From the NCBI GenBank assembly GCA_051877855.1, contig JBJEJH010000061.1:62001-126000 (forward strand): 64,000 bases of DNA, in the 5' to 3' direction. The stretch comes from MGBC120314 sp051877855 (GTDB taxonomy: Bacteria; Bacillota; Clostridia; Lachnospirales; Lachnospiraceae). A program made the position numbers and the translations under genes. The notes beneath the pieces are model-generated. The model did no database searches, was not told the origin of the DNA, and saw nothing but the letters and a program-made list of their open reading frames with translations. How positions within the stretch are numbered: the first letter of the stretch is position 1; every line of letters begins with the position of its first letter. Below, one piece after another: positions 17,216-26,592 of the stretch.

Positions 17216-17983
17216 TTATAACCTTCCGAGTGTTACCGTCTGTTCCAGAATACCATCCATCGAAGTTTCTACCTTCTGCGCGGCCTCATAAGCACGCTGG
17301 GTGGTGATCATATTGACCATCTCCTGAACTACCTGAACATTGGACATCTCCAGATAACCCTGGTTCACCTGCCCCGTGGCCTCTTTCTCCACTGCACCAT
17401 CCACCACGGTGTACATGCTTTCGCCAAACTTATCAAGGTAATTGTAGTCTTCGAAATCAGTGATTCGAAGCTGGTCAAGAAGCTCATCCCCATTGAAGAT
17501 ATTACCTAATTCGTCAATGGTAATCCGGGCATCCGTCGGAAGTTGAATCGGACCACCCTGTCCCAATACAAAGTCCCCATCCTTAGTAACCAGGTAACCT
17601 TCTTTTGAAAGGGAGAAGGAACCATCTCTCGTGTAGAGTGTATATTCCTGTCCTTCCTTATTTGTATATGAAATTGTAAAGAAGCCTGTTCCACCGATAG
17701 CCAGATCAAATGGTTCTTCTGTTGCCCGGAAAGATCCCTGTCCATAATCGGTGTAGGTCTCACCGATCTTAACGCCAAGGCTTATCTTACCGATTTCCCG
17801 GTCGATATAACCTTCGGACTGGTCATTAATCTTAAGAGCAAGCACACGGTCAAAAGCCTGAGAAGTAGCACCTTCTTTTTTGAATCCAACCGTATTGGCA
17901 TTGGCAAGGTTATTCGTTGCCACGTCCATTCTCTGTTCCTGATTTTTCATCGCGGTATACGCAGTGTATAGTCCTCTTAACAT
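17216..17983 (-). CDS. flgF: Flagellar rod protein, FlgF/FlhO-like
   Basis: A 255-residue rod protein related to the gene just downstream. It has GLYTAYTAMKNQEQRMDVA, NNLANANTVGFKKE and the C-terminal QGYLEMSNVQVVQEMVNMIT. It is closest in place to B. subtilis flhO, a rod component needed with flhP for rod completion. It starts 12 nt after mbl, so rod synthesis is tied to transcription of the cell-shape gene. Confidence 0.9.
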   Translation of the reverse strand: MLRGLYTAYTAMKNQEQRMDVATNNLANANTVGFKKEGATSQAFDRVLALKINDQSEGYIDREIGKISLGVKIGETYTDYGQGSFRATEEPFDLAIGGTGFFTISYTNKEGQEYTLYTRDGSFSLSKEGYLVTKDGDFVLGQGGPIQLPTDARITIDELGNIFNGDELLDQLRITDFEDYNYLDKFGESMYTVVDGAVEKEATGQVNQGYLEMSNVQVVQEMVNMITTQRAYEAAQKVETSMDGILEQTVTLGRL

Positions 17984-17995
17984 TTTTTCATCACC

Positions 17996-18988
17996 TTAAA
18001 AATCCTTGTGTTCGCTCAGGAATTCAACGAACTTACCGGTACCAATGGCAACAGCGGTCATAGGATCATCTGCAACCATCGTTGTAATTCCTGTCTTTGC
18101 CTCGATTAATTCATCTAATCCCTGAAGCATACTTCCGCCACCGGTCAACACAATACCACGGTCCGAAATATCGGATGCAAGTTCCGGCGGTGTTTTCTCC
18201 AACACGCTGTGAACCGCTTCCACGATCTGTGATGTGGTTTCACGCAAAGCCTCTTCCGTTTCCTCTGAAGTAACTGTAACGGTCTTTGGAAGACCTGTAA
18301 CCAGATTACGTCCGCGCACATCCATAGTGAGCACTTCTGCTCTCGGGTATGCACATCCTACCTTAATCTTAATATCTTCTGCGGTTCTCTCACCAATCAG
18401 AAGATTATGTTTCTTACGCATAAAACGCACGATTGCCTCGTCAAAATCATCTCCGGCAATCTTAATGGAAGTACTTACTACCGTACCTCCAAGAGAAATA
18501 ACCGCAATATCCGATGTACCACCACCGATATCAACGATCATATTACCACAGGGTCTTGTAATATCGATACCGGCACCGATTGCTGCCGCGATAGGCTCCT
18601 CAATAATCGAAACCTCACGGGCTCCTGCATTGTATGCAGCATCCTCAACCGCTTTCTTCTCTACTTCTGTAACACCACTCGGTACACAGACACTAATACG
18701 TGGTTTTTTCAGCATTCTTCTTCCCAATGCCTTGGAAATGAAATACTTTAACATCTTCTCTGTAACCGTATAATCTGAAATAACTCCCTGACGAAGTGGT
18801 CGGACAGCCACGATATTGCCCGGTGTTCTACCGAGCATCAGACGTGCCTCCTCACCAATCGCCTTTATTCGATTGGTATCCCTGTCAAATGCCACCACGG
18901 AAGGCTCCTTTAATACAACGCCCTTTCCACGGATATAGACAAGAATACTCGCAGTACCAAGATCAATTCCAATATCTGCTGTAAGCAT
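17996..18988 (-). CDS. mbl: Rod-shape actin homologue Mbl/MreB
   Basis: Cytoskeletal ATPase that guides lateral wall synthesis. The 330-residue protein has the actin phosphate-1 motif DIGIDLGTASILVYIRGKG at residues 4-22, the phosphate-2 motif VDIGGGTSDIAVISLGG and the adenosine motif GIVLTGGGSMLQGLDE. The neighbourhood (spoIIID upstream, flhO/flhP-like genes downstream) identifies it as Mbl rather than the mreBCD-linked MreB. The flanking gap at 18989-19217 is A+T-rich and likely carries its promoter, but no pair of boxes stands out. Confidence 0.94.
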   Translation of the reverse strand: MLTADIGIDLGTASILVYIRGKGVVLKEPSVVAFDRDTNRIKAIGEEARLMLGRTPGNIVAVRPLRQGVISDYTVTEKMLKYFISKALGRRMLKKPRISVCVPSGVTEVEKKAVEDAAYNAGAREVSIIEEPIAAAIGAGIDITRPCGNMIVDIGGGTSDIAVISLGGTVVSTSIKIAGDDFDEAIVRFMRKKHNLLIGERTAEDIKIKVGCAYPRAEVLTMDVRGRNLVTGLPKTVTVTSEETEEALRETTSQIVEAVHSVLEKTPPELASDISDRGIVLTGGGSMLQGLDELIEAKTGITTMVADDPMTAVAIGTGKFVEFLSEHKDF

Positions 18989-19217
18989 CTCTAATCCCCT
19001 TTCTCTCTATAAAAAATCCAATCAGTACAACATATTAAAAATACATTGTGGAATAAATTGCATAATACGTCTATTTACCATTATAAACAAAAAAAGGAAA
19101 TTTAAAAGGGGGATTTTAAAAATTTTATAAAATCAAAATCCGGATTCGATGTTACTCTGCATAATATATCGTCATTTTATCATAATTTCTTAATACAAAT
19201 TGTAAATACTGTGTCCC

Positions 19218-20414
19218 CTAGTAATCCAATAATGATAAATTCATATCTTCCGCAAAATGAATCGCGTTATATAATACAAGAATATCGGTCGGCGCATATT
19301 TTTCCAACACCTGACTCATCGGCATCTTAAGATAACGGAGATCAATCATCACGATATGATCGTAATGATTCGCCAAAAACGGTACAAAGCAATGTGCATA
19401 GGAATCCTTGATAAGAAGAAGTGTGGTCTCCTCCTCTTCCCTATGTTCCGTCACTCCCGTGGTGTCAATGCAAACTACAGAATTGTTACCATCTAAAAAC
19501 ACACTATACTGATCCTTCGTCTCAAGATGTTCCATTTTATAGAAAGAATCCATGGTCTTCTGTCCCATATTAATATCCACGGCGTAGTGAACCGGTCCCA
19601 TCGGTGCTTCCTTCTTAAATCGAAAGATCTCAATCTGATCCTCCTGTTTTGCGTAATTCAGTTTGGAATACACCGTCCCAAGGAAATCGGTGGACACCAG
19701 TTCCACATCAAAATCCTGAATATCATAGGCCTCAACACCTGCCGTCTTCGCCCAATCCTGATATGCAAGATATGCACCATAGGTGGTCCAGTGATGATCT
19801 GTGCGATAATACACATATTCCTGATCCATATTCCCATGCTGCAAGAAAGTTTCCCGGATGTCCACGAATTCTCCGGCATCCTTTGACTTAACACTCTGAT
19901 CAAGATAATCCAGATAAGCATCCTGATCAAAGGTCTGTGCAAACATCGGAAGCTTGTCCTTCAAAATATTCACCGCGGTTGGTGCAATCAACATCATTAC
20001 ATGGTCCTCACCCAGAACTTCCTTCTGCTTTGACAGAAAGTCCGTCATGCGATCCGCATTGGCATAGGCCTTCACCTCATCAACATCGTTGTGCATCTCG
20101 ATCAGGTAATTATCCTTCGATAAATACACTCCGTTAACGTCCTTTTTCCCAAACGCCATCTCTGTTCTTGTCTTAACATAGATCCATCGGTCCCGAAGGA
20201 TAAACTGATCCGTGATATAGGTCTCATAGTCCGACGAAAAATCGCCCTTTATAAAAGACTCCGGACTAAAGGCCGGCCGCTTAGCAAGATAACGATTCTC
20301 CGTGGCAGAAAATGTCCGATCCTTCTTTAGAAGACTTGCCACCGAAAGTCCCATGATCAACAACACAAATATTCCCATTGTCATCCAACTATTTTTATGA
20401 TCCATACGTTTCAT
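19218..20414 (-). CDS. DHHW family protein (AlgJ/AlgX-like, SGNH fold)
   Basis: A 398-residue protein with one N-terminal membrane segment (about residues 11-28) and an extracytoplasmic domain. YRTDHHWTTYGAYLAYQDW carries the family DHHW motif, and LLLIKDSYAHCFVPFL supplies the candidate Ser. Such proteins act with MBOAT enzymes in O-acylation of exported glycans, as AlgJ does with AlgI in alginate. The ATG at 20414 follows GGAGATCGA; an upstream start would overlap the MBOAT gene by 44 nt. It is the last gene of the DUF4358-MBOAT-DHHW run. Substrate unknown. Confidence 0.85.
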   Translation of the reverse strand: MKRMDHKNSWMTMGIFVLLIMGLSVASLLKKDRTFSATENRYLAKRPAFSPESFIKGDFSSDYETYITDQFILRDRWIYVKTRTEMAFGKKDVNGVYLSKDNYLIEMHNDVDEVKAYANADRMTDFLSKQKEVLGEDHVMMLIAPTAVNILKDKLPMFAQTFDQDAYLDYLDQSVKSKDAGEFVDIRETFLQHGNMDQEYVYYRTDHHWTTYGAYLAYQDWAKTAGVEAYDIQDFDVELVSTDFLGTVYSKLNYAKQEDQIEIFRFKKEAPMGPVHYAVDINMGQKTMDSFYKMEHLETKDQYSVFLDGNNSVVCIDTTGVTEHREEEETTLLLIKDSYAHCFVPFLANHYDHIVMIDLRYLKMPMSQVLEKYAPTDILVLYNAIHFAEDMNLSLLDY

Positions 20415-20445
20415 ATTCGATCTCCATTCCGCCCCTGCAATACTC

Positions 20446-21876
20446 CTAAAATCTGAAATATAAAAATGGATTATAAGATGCATCCACAATAAAAGCTACT
20501 GAAAGAATAAAAATGCCAACAAGAACGATATTGCTCACCAGCGCAAAACCCCAGGATTCCTCCCCTAAACGGTTGCTGATACGCTGTGTTACAAGTTTTG
20601 GAAGACAAGTACTTCCTACAGACAAAATCAACAATAATATTCCATAACTATTCAGATAATATAATGCCTGTCCATCCAGCAGCGCCTGGACTCCAACACC
20701 AAACATTTTCCCGATATATGCACATCCCTGTACCAGCGAATCAAAGGCGAAAAGCATCCAGCTTATCAGGACCAGTCCCAAAGCGTAAATACGTTGCACC
20801 ACATCCGGCAGTTTCTGAATATACTTTCCCAGCCAGAATTTCTCAACGACAAGTAATACACCAAAATAGAGTCCCCATGCCATAAAGTTCCAGCTGGCTC
20901 CATGCCAGATTCCCGTCAACGCCCATACAATCAGGATATTGCGCACCTGTTTTCGGGCGCCCTTGCGGTTTCCACCCAGGGGAATGTATACATATTCACG
21001 AAACCACGTTCCCAGGGATATATGCCATCTTCTCCAGAACTCCGTGATACTGCGGGATTCATATGGATGGTTGAAATTCTCCAGGAACCGGAATCCAAAC
21101 ATACCACCAAGTCCAATGGCCATATCCGAATATCCGGAGAAATCAAAATAAATCTGAAATGCAAAAGCAATGGCGCCAATCCATGCCGTAAGAACAGAAA
21201 AGGACGATGTCGAACTTACCGACATTGTCTGAATCTGATCCCACAAAATACCAATATTATTGGCAAGAAGAACCTTCTTTCCGAGACCAACAACAAATCT
21301 TCGCACACCCCAGGCAAATCCCTCCACCGTGTGTTTACGATGATTTAATTGCGAATCCACCGTCTTATACTGCACGATGGGTCCGGCAATCAGCTGTGGA
21401 AACAACGCCACATAGGTGCCAAATGAGATAATGTTTTTCTGCATTCTGGCATCGCCGCGATACACATCAATGGTATAGGACATGGTCTGAAAGGTGTAAA
21501 AAGATATTCCGATGGGAAGACTTAACTCCAACAGCGGAATTGATGTGTTTAAAATCAAGTTGATATTCGTAATGAGAAAATCCGAATACTTAAAGAAACA
21601 CAGCAGTCCCAGATTAATGATAACCGAGGATGCCACCGTGCACTTGGCCCATCGAATCTTGCCTTCCGTCTTAAAATGCTCCACCAAACGCCCGTGGACA
21701 TAGTCAACCACGGTGGAAAAAAGCATCAGGACAACATATACCGGCTCACCCCAGGCATAGAATATCAGACTCATCAAAAACAGCACCAGGTTTTTTAATT
21801 TACCTGGTGCCAGAAAATACAATATTAAAACGACTGGTAAAAAACGAAACAAAAATAATAAGCTGCTGAATACCAT
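20446..21876 (-). CDS. MBOAT family O-acyltransferase
   Basis: A 476-residue polytopic membrane protein of the AlgI/DltB type. The conserved FWRRWHISLGTWFREYVYIP and the later TGIWHGASWNFMAWGLYFG, with the probable catalytic His in WHGAS, define it. Passes acyl groups across the membrane to a secreted polymer. Followed 31 nt on by the DHHW gene and preceded by a DUF4358 lipoprotein gene; the three are likely one operon. It is a paralogue of the MBOAT at 39874-41358. Confidence 0.93.
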   Translation of the reverse strand: MVFSSLLFLFRFLPVVLILYFLAPGKLKNLVLFLMSLIFYAWGEPVYVVLMLFSTVVDYVHGRLVEHFKTEGKIRWAKCTVASSVIINLGLLCFFKYSDFLITNINLILNTSIPLLELSLPIGISFYTFQTMSYTIDVYRGDARMQKNIISFGTYVALFPQLIAGPIVQYKTVDSQLNHRKHTVEGFAWGVRRFVVGLGKKVLLANNIGILWDQIQTMSVSSTSSFSVLTAWIGAIAFAFQIYFDFSGYSDMAIGLGGMFGFRFLENFNHPYESRSITEFWRRWHISLGTWFREYVYIPLGGNRKGARKQVRNILIVWALTGIWHGASWNFMAWGLYFGVLLVVEKFWLGKYIQKLPDVVQRIYALGLVLISWMLFAFDSLVQGCAYIGKMFGVGVQALLDGQALYYLNSYGILLLILSVGSTCLPKLVTQRISNRLGEESWGFALVSNIVLVGIFILSVAFIVDASYNPFLYFRF

Positions 21877-21892
21877 ATCCGTTGTTCCTCTC

Positions 21893-22561
21893 CTACTTTG
21901 CCAGAACCGCCTTCATCGCATTGATTGCCATATCATTCTGCTCTGTGATGGCTTCCATCTCTGCCTTCGCAATATCATCATCACTTGCCGTGGTCGGCAT
22001 ATCAACGGTAGCCTTATAAGATGCATCTGCACCCAGCTGTACAAATGCAACATAATTGCCCATGGTTACAACCTGTGAACTCTGAATCTTAACCAGATTC
22101 GACGGATACTGCATCATATCATTGATATTATAGTCGCGGAACGCATTGACCTTATCCTCTACATCCTGCACTTTTCCCTCTGCTGCCTTTACAATCAGAA
22201 GTGTATCCACGTTAACGTTAATCATCGGAACTTTGTAAATGAATTCTTCATACATATCCGGTGTGATCTCCAGACCTTCCAGTGAATCAAATTCTGTCTG
22301 AGGCCAGTAATTCTCTCCCAAAGCCTGTGCCACTGCTGCCTCTAAGTCTGCCACGGAAACGTCATTCTTATATTCCGGTTCATTGTTTCCGGAAATCGTT
22401 GTATCCTCCGGCGCATTAACTTCACCGCTCTGTGTTTCCTGAACCGGATTATCCGGTGTGATCACCGCATTATTTTCTTCCTGCTTTTTTCCACAGCCTG
22501 CGAGCATAAGACACATTACGCCTGTCATAAGTACCGCTTTCACATTCATTTTCCTTCTCAT
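21893..22561 (-). CDS. DUF4358 lipoprotein
   Basis: A 222-residue lipoprotein: signal peptide with lipobox MLAGC (Cys near residue 23), a low-complexity linker (residues 30-65), then a DUF4358-type domain with repeated helix-strand units (EFIYKVPMINVNVDTLLIVK, then VKIQSSQVVTMGNYVAF). Function not known. It precedes the MBOAT-DHHW pair by 16 nt. A second DUF4358 protein lies beside an SGNH hydrolase at 32467-32976, so a link to envelope glycan modification is suggested by context. Confidence 0.82.
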   Translation of the reverse strand: MRRKMNVKAVLMTGVMCLMLAGCGKKQEENNAVITPDNPVQETQSGEVNAPEDTTISGNNEPEYKNDVSVADLEAAVAQALGENYWPQTEFDSLEGLEITPDMYEEFIYKVPMINVNVDTLLIVKAAEGKVQDVEDKVNAFRDYNINDMMQYPSNLVKIQSSQVVTMGNYVAFVQLGADASYKATVDMPTTASDDDIAKAEMEAITEQNDMAINAMKAVLAK

Positions 22562-22730
22562 AATACCCTCCTATAATCCCTCATCGATCCTTCACAATAC
22601 CATTTCTGATATTATTCCCCGTAATTGCATCTTATATTATGCCAATTACAGTATGGTTATAGTAACATTTACGGGCATTTTATGCAAGTGACTTTCCGCA
22701 ATTTTTACATTCCATATGTTTCCAGCCGGA

Positions 22731-22991
22731 TTAATTGTCCTTCGCTTTGTGAAGATATTTTTCTCTCGTGGCCATTCCGCCCCGGATATGACGCTCACTC
22801 TTATTCACCGCCATAACCTCCCGGGCTTCCCTGGAGAGTCCGGGATTCACCCGGGCTAATCGTGTGGTTACATCCATATGTACCGTAGACTTACTAACAC
22901 CAAACTGTTTGGCCGCCTGCCTCACTGTGGCGTTATTCTGTATAATGTAATTGGCAATTTCCATCGCTCTTTCCTCGATATATTTTTTCAT
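22731..22991 (-). CDS. spoIIID: Sporulation transcription factor SpoIIID
   Basis: An 86-residue helix-turn-helix regulator of mother-cell gene expression after SigE. MKKYIEERAMEIANYII and the HTH ATVRQAAKQFGVSKSTVHMD are near-invariant in the family, as is the C-terminal RHIRGGMATREKYL. The ATG at 22991 gives the standard length; upstream extension would add 24 non-conserved residues. It is normally next to mbl; here 3.7 kb of other genes intervene. Divergent from trkA. Confidence 0.95.
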   Translation of the reverse strand: MKKYIEERAMEIANYIIQNNATVRQAAKQFGVSKSTVHMDVTTRLARVNPGLSREAREVMAVNKSERHIRGGMATREKYLHKAKDN

Positions 22992-23094
22992 CCGAAATAC
23001 CTGTAATTTAATGTTTATACAAGATATGCCTATCCGGGCCAAATATTCCCACAACCGTCTCAAAAATAAATATAATGAATTTTGTGTAAATGTT

Positions 23095-23103
23095 TGTTAT
23101 AAT
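23095..23103 (+). promoter_or_regulatory. Extended -10 promoter for trkA-trkH
   Basis: TGTTATAAT (23095-23103) is a TGnTATAAT extended -10; no good -35 is seen upstream. It is 24 nt from the trkA ATG. Confidence 0.55.
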
Positions 23104-23127
23104 ATTGAACCATAGGAGGGCTGGTAT

Positions 23128-24519
23128 ATGTTCAAAAAAGATACAAAGTCAGGCCAAAAGGGATTAAATATTATTATTGTAGGATGCGGAAAGGTCGGTG
23201 TCACTCTTACTGAAAAGCTGAGTAAGGAAGGACACGACATTACCGTTATTGATAAAAATGCACAGCACGTCCAGACGCTCTCAGAATTGTATGATGTCAT
23301 GGGCATCGTAGGAAACGGTGCAAGCTACAGCGTGCAGATGGAGGCCGGTATCCACGACGCAGATCTTATCATCGCCGTCACCGGTTCCGATGAACTGAAT
23401 CTTCTGTGTTGTACGGTAGCACGTCGCGAAGGCAAGTGTGCCGCCATTGCCAGGGTTCGTACCCCGGACTATGCGGAGGAAGTAGGATACCTTCGTGAAA
23501 AGCTGGGATTGGCCATGATCATCAATCCGGAATTGGAAGCTGCCAACGAGATTTCCCGTGTATTATATCTTCCAACCGCTTTGGAGATTGATACCTTTGC
23601 CCATGGTCAGGCTGAAATGATCACCATCCGGATTCCGGAAAACAACCAGATGGATGGACAGACCATCGCCTCCCTTGGCATGGATAACTCCTTTAATGTG
23701 TTAATCTGTGCAGTGGAGCGAAACGGAAACCTCTTTATTCCATCCGGCGCCTTTGTCTTACATAGTGGCGATAACATTTCCTTCATTGCCTCCAGACATA
23801 ATTCCCGTGCTTTCTTACAGAAAGTCGGTTTCCAGACCAATCAGGTCCGGGACACCATGATTATCGGTGGCGGAAATGTGGCATATTACCTGGCAAAGCA
23901 GCTTCTTTCCGTAGGTATCGGTGTTCGAATCATCGAGGCCAATGCCGCACGGTGTGAAGAATTAAGCGCATTACTTCCTAATGCCATCATCATCAACGGC
24001 GACGGTACGGACGAGGAACTTCTAAAGGAAGAAGGTCTCGAGCAGGTGGAATCCTTTGTACCTCTTACAGGAATCGATGAGGAGAATGTCATGCTGACAC
24101 TTTATGCCAAACAGATTTCCAATGCCAAGGCAATTACCAAGATTAATCGTCTTGCATTTAAGAATGTAATCAACCGTTTGGAGCTTGGCAGTGTTATTTA
24201 TCCGCGATACATAACATCTGAGGCCATCATTGCCTATGTACGTGCCAAAAATGCTTCCCGCAACAGCAATATTTCCACACTCTATCATTTATTCGACTCC
24301 AAGGCAGAGGCCATTGAATTTTGCATTGACCGCAAGTCCGAAGTCACCGATAAGATGCTGATGGAATTAAAGTTAAAGGATAATTTGCTGATTGCACTGA
24401 TCAACCGCAAGAATAAGATTATCATTCCAAATGGTTCAAGCACCTTAAAGATTGGTGACCATGTTGTTGTAGTAACCACCCATACGGGCTTAGATGATAT
24501 TAATGATATATTAAAGTAA
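23128..24519 (+). CDS. trkA: Trk potassium uptake regulatory subunit TrkA
   Basis: Cytoplasmic gating subunit of a K+ uptake channel. The 463-residue protein has two RCK-type nucleotide-binding domains, each with a Rossmann loop (GCGKVGVTLTEKL near residue 17 and GGGNVAYYLAKQLL near residue 249), and two TrkA-C domains. It ends 10 nt before trkH, so both form one operon. GGAGGGCTGGT precedes the ATG. Binding of NAD(H) or ATP controls TrkH opening in the family. Confidence 0.95.
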   Translation: MFKKDTKSGQKGLNIIIVGCGKVGVTLTEKLSKEGHDITVIDKNAQHVQTLSELYDVMGIVGNGASYSVQMEAGIHDADLIIAVTGSDELNLLCCTVARREGKCAAIARVRTPDYAEEVGYLREKLGLAMIINPELEAANEISRVLYLPTALEIDTFAHGQAEMITIRIPENNQMDGQTIASLGMDNSFNVLICAVERNGNLFIPSGAFVLHSGDNISFIASRHNSRAFLQKVGFQTNQVRDTMIIGGGNVAYYLAKQLLSVGIGVRIIEANAARCEELSALLPNAIIINGDGTDEELLKEEGLEQVESFVPLTGIDEENVMLTLYAKQISNAKAITKINRLAFKNVINRLELGSVIYPRYITSEAIIAYVRAKNASRNSNISTLYHLFDSKAEAIEFCIDRKSEVTDKMLMELKLKDNLLIALINRKNKIIIPNGSSTLKIGDHVVVVTTHTGLDDINDILK

Positions 24520-24529
24520 CGGAGGAATC

Positions 24530-25990
24530 ATGAATCGTTCCATCATTTATTACATTCTGGGTCAGGTTTTGAAGATTGAAGCGTTGCTGATGCTTCTTCC
24601 CTGTCTTGTAGCAATTATATATTGGGAATCAACCGGTATTTACTTTGTTATTACCCTTGCTCTCTGCGGACTGGCAGGAATGGCGTTGACCTGGAAGAAG
24701 CCGGAGTCTTTCGTTTTCTATCTCAAGGAAGGCTGTATCGCCACCGCGTTAAGCTGGATTGTACTTAGTTTATTCGGCTGTATTCCTTTTGTGATCAGTG
24801 GTGAGATTCCATCCTTTACCGATGCATTATTTGAGACCATTTCCGGTTTTACCACAACCGGTGCCAGTATCTTAAATGACATCGAAAGCTTATCCCACTG
24901 TATGTTGTTCTGGCGCAGTTTCACCCACTGGATCGGCGGTATGGGAGTTCTGGTATTTCTTCTTGCCATTCTTCCTTTAACCGGTGGTTCCAACATGAAT
25001 CTCATGCGTGCGGAAAGCCCGGGGCCTTCCGTAGGCAAACTGGTGCCTAAAGTTCGCTACACTGCAAGAATTCTGTACTACATTTATTTTGGACTCACAG
25101 CAATGGAGGTTCTGTTACTTCTGTTGGGTGGAATGGGTCTTTTTGAAGCATTGACTATTTCCTTCGGAACCACCGGCACCGGTGGCTTTGGTATCTTAAA
25201 TGACAGTGCCATGAGCTATTCACCGTACCTCCAGTGGGTCATAACGATTTTTATGATTCTTTCCGGTATTAATTTCAATGCGTACTATTTTATCCTGTTC
25301 AAGAACTGGAAACAGGCATTCAAGATGGAAGAAGTGAAATACTACCTGATTTTAATTATCCTGGGGAGTACATTTATCTTTGGCCAGCTTATGAGAGCTT
25401 CCGTATACGCCAACGGCTTTGAGGCATTCCGACATGCATCGTTTCAGGTTGCTTCCATCATCACAAGTACCGGCTTCTCCACCGCAGACTTTGACCTGTG
25501 GCCTCAGACCAGCCGTATGATCTTAGTTGCCCTGATGTTCGTGGGGGCTTGTGCCGGAAGTACGGGAGGCGGAATCAAGGTATCCCGTTTCGTTATTACC
25601 TTCAAGACCATCGGAAGGGAATTGACCTCCTACATCCATCCAAAGTGTGTAAAGAAGATTAACATGGACGGCAAACCGGTGGACAACGAAACCATCCGTT
25701 CCATCAATGTATTTTTTATTACATTTACTGCCATCTTCATTGCATCCATGTTTTTGATTTCTCTGGAGGGCAAGGATCTTGTTACGGACTTTACCGCGGT
25801 AATTGCCACCTTAAGCAATATCGGCCCGGGACTCTCCCTGGTTGGACCCACCCGGAATTTTAGCTGTTTTGGTACTCTTTCCAAATATGTGTTGATGTTT
25901 GATATGCTTGCCGGGCGATTGGAGTTATTCCCATTGCTCCTGCTCTTCCATCCATCCATCCTCAAGGGTTTCTTTGGAAAGCGAAAATAA
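24530..25990 (+). CDS. trkH: Trk potassium uptake channel TrkH/TrkG
   Basis: A 486-residue polytopic channel of the TrkH family. The four pore repeats with Gly at the filter are visible: ISGFTTTGASI, FGTTGTGGFGIL, IITSTGFSTADF and ATLSNIGPGLS. Transports K+ (and Na+) driven by membrane potential, and works with TrkA encoded directly upstream. A convergent terminator lies after it. Confidence 0.95.
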   Translation: MNRSIIYYILGQVLKIEALLMLLPCLVAIIYWESTGIYFVITLALCGLAGMALTWKKPESFVFYLKEGCIATALSWIVLSLFGCIPFVISGEIPSFTDALFETISGFTTTGASILNDIESLSHCMLFWRSFTHWIGGMGVLVFLLAILPLTGGSNMNLMRAESPGPSVGKLVPKVRYTARILYYIYFGLTAMEVLLLLLGGMGLFEALTISFGTTGTGGFGILNDSAMSYSPYLQWVITIFMILSGINFNAYYFILFKNWKQAFKMEEVKYYLILIILGSTFIFGQLMRASVYANGFEAFRHASFQVASIITSTGFSTADFDLWPQTSRMILVALMFVGACAGSTGGGIKVSRFVITFKTIGRELTSYIHPKCVKKINMDGKPVDNETIRSINVFFITFTAIFIASMFLISLEGKDLVTDFTAVIATLSNIGPGLSLVGPTRNFSCFGTLSKYVLMFDMLAGRLELFPLLLLFHPSILKGFFGKRK

Positions 25991-25995
25991 TAAAA

Positions 25996-26030
25996 AAATC
26001 AGGACATTCTTCAATAGATTGTCCTGATTT
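25996..26030. terminator. Bidirectional terminator between trkH and the small-protein gene
   Basis: An 11-bp stem (25996-26006 with 26020-26030) has T-runs on both sides: TTTCTTCTTT on the plus strand and TTTTTTT on the minus strand. The stop codon of the minus-strand gene (26011-26013) lies in the loop. Confidence 0.8.
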
Positions 26031-26235
26031 CTTCTTTATGAACCGAATATTTCTTACAGAATTCTTCCAGTTCCCCATCACTGCGAATCAACATCAAATC
26101 CCGGAATTTTCCATTGGCATCCAGAAATCCCGCCGTTTTCTCTCCGGTACAGATGCTACATCGAATCGCCGGTGTCATCTGCGCAAATTCCTCAATAACT
26201 TCCTTCTTAACAAACTTATGAAAGGTTTTAATCAT
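26011..26235 (-). CDS. Small protein of unknown function (74 aa)
   Basis: A 74-residue protein with an isolated CSIC pair at residues 26-29, followed by TGEKTAGFLDANGKFRDLML. I do not recognise a family; the two Cys suggest metal or disulphide chemistry, but one pair alone is weak. Preceded by a ribosome site and linked to the Dabb gene by a 17-nt gap, so co-transcribed with it. Its 3' end lies within the terminator stem. Confidence 0.65.
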   Translation of the reverse strand: MIKTFHKFVKKEVIEEFAQMTPAIRCSICTGEKTAGFLDANGKFRDLMLIRSDGELEEFCKKYSVHKEEIRTIY

Positions 26236-26252
26236 ACCATCTTCCTCTGATA

Positions 26253-26555
26253 TTACACTTCATAATCCAGACAGGTTCTTGACTTGGTAAATGGTCTTAC
26301 CTTTGTATTCGCCACTTCCACATGTGCCGGATGTACGGAGTAATTCTTCAGTGAATCCGCATCCAGGAAAGAGGAATCCAGCATCAGATCTGCATTGGAG
26401 GAATTCAGTGCATGGATATGAACCTGAATATCTAACAATCCCGGAATCTTTCCCTTCAATCCTTCCAGTCCTTCCTTAATCCCCATCTTAATCTCATTCC
26501 GTTCTTCCTGAGTCAATTCATCCTTTAATTGCCACAAAATAACATGCTTAACCAT
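26253..26555 (-). CDS. Dabb family stress-response-type protein
   Basis: A 100-residue alpha/beta-barrel protein of the Dabb family, marked by VKHVILWQLKDE at the N-terminus and VHPAHVEVA near residue 78. Members form dimeric ferredoxin-like barrels with mostly unknown substrates. It sits between a rhomboid protease gene (37 nt) and the 74-aa gene. Confidence 0.86.
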   Translation of the reverse strand: MVKHVILWQLKDELTQEERNEIKMGIKEGLEGLKGKIPGLLDIQVHIHALNSSNADLMLDSSFLDADSLKNYSVHPAHVEVANTKVRPFTKSRTCLDYEV

Positions 26556-26592
26556 TTCTTATCTCCAATCTCTTAATATTATAATAAATTTT

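Noticed and set aside
22992..23040. SigE-like promoter before spoIIID
   Set aside because: GGCATAT and CATTAAAT lie at a suitable distance, but the -10 is too far from the consensus to report as a feature.
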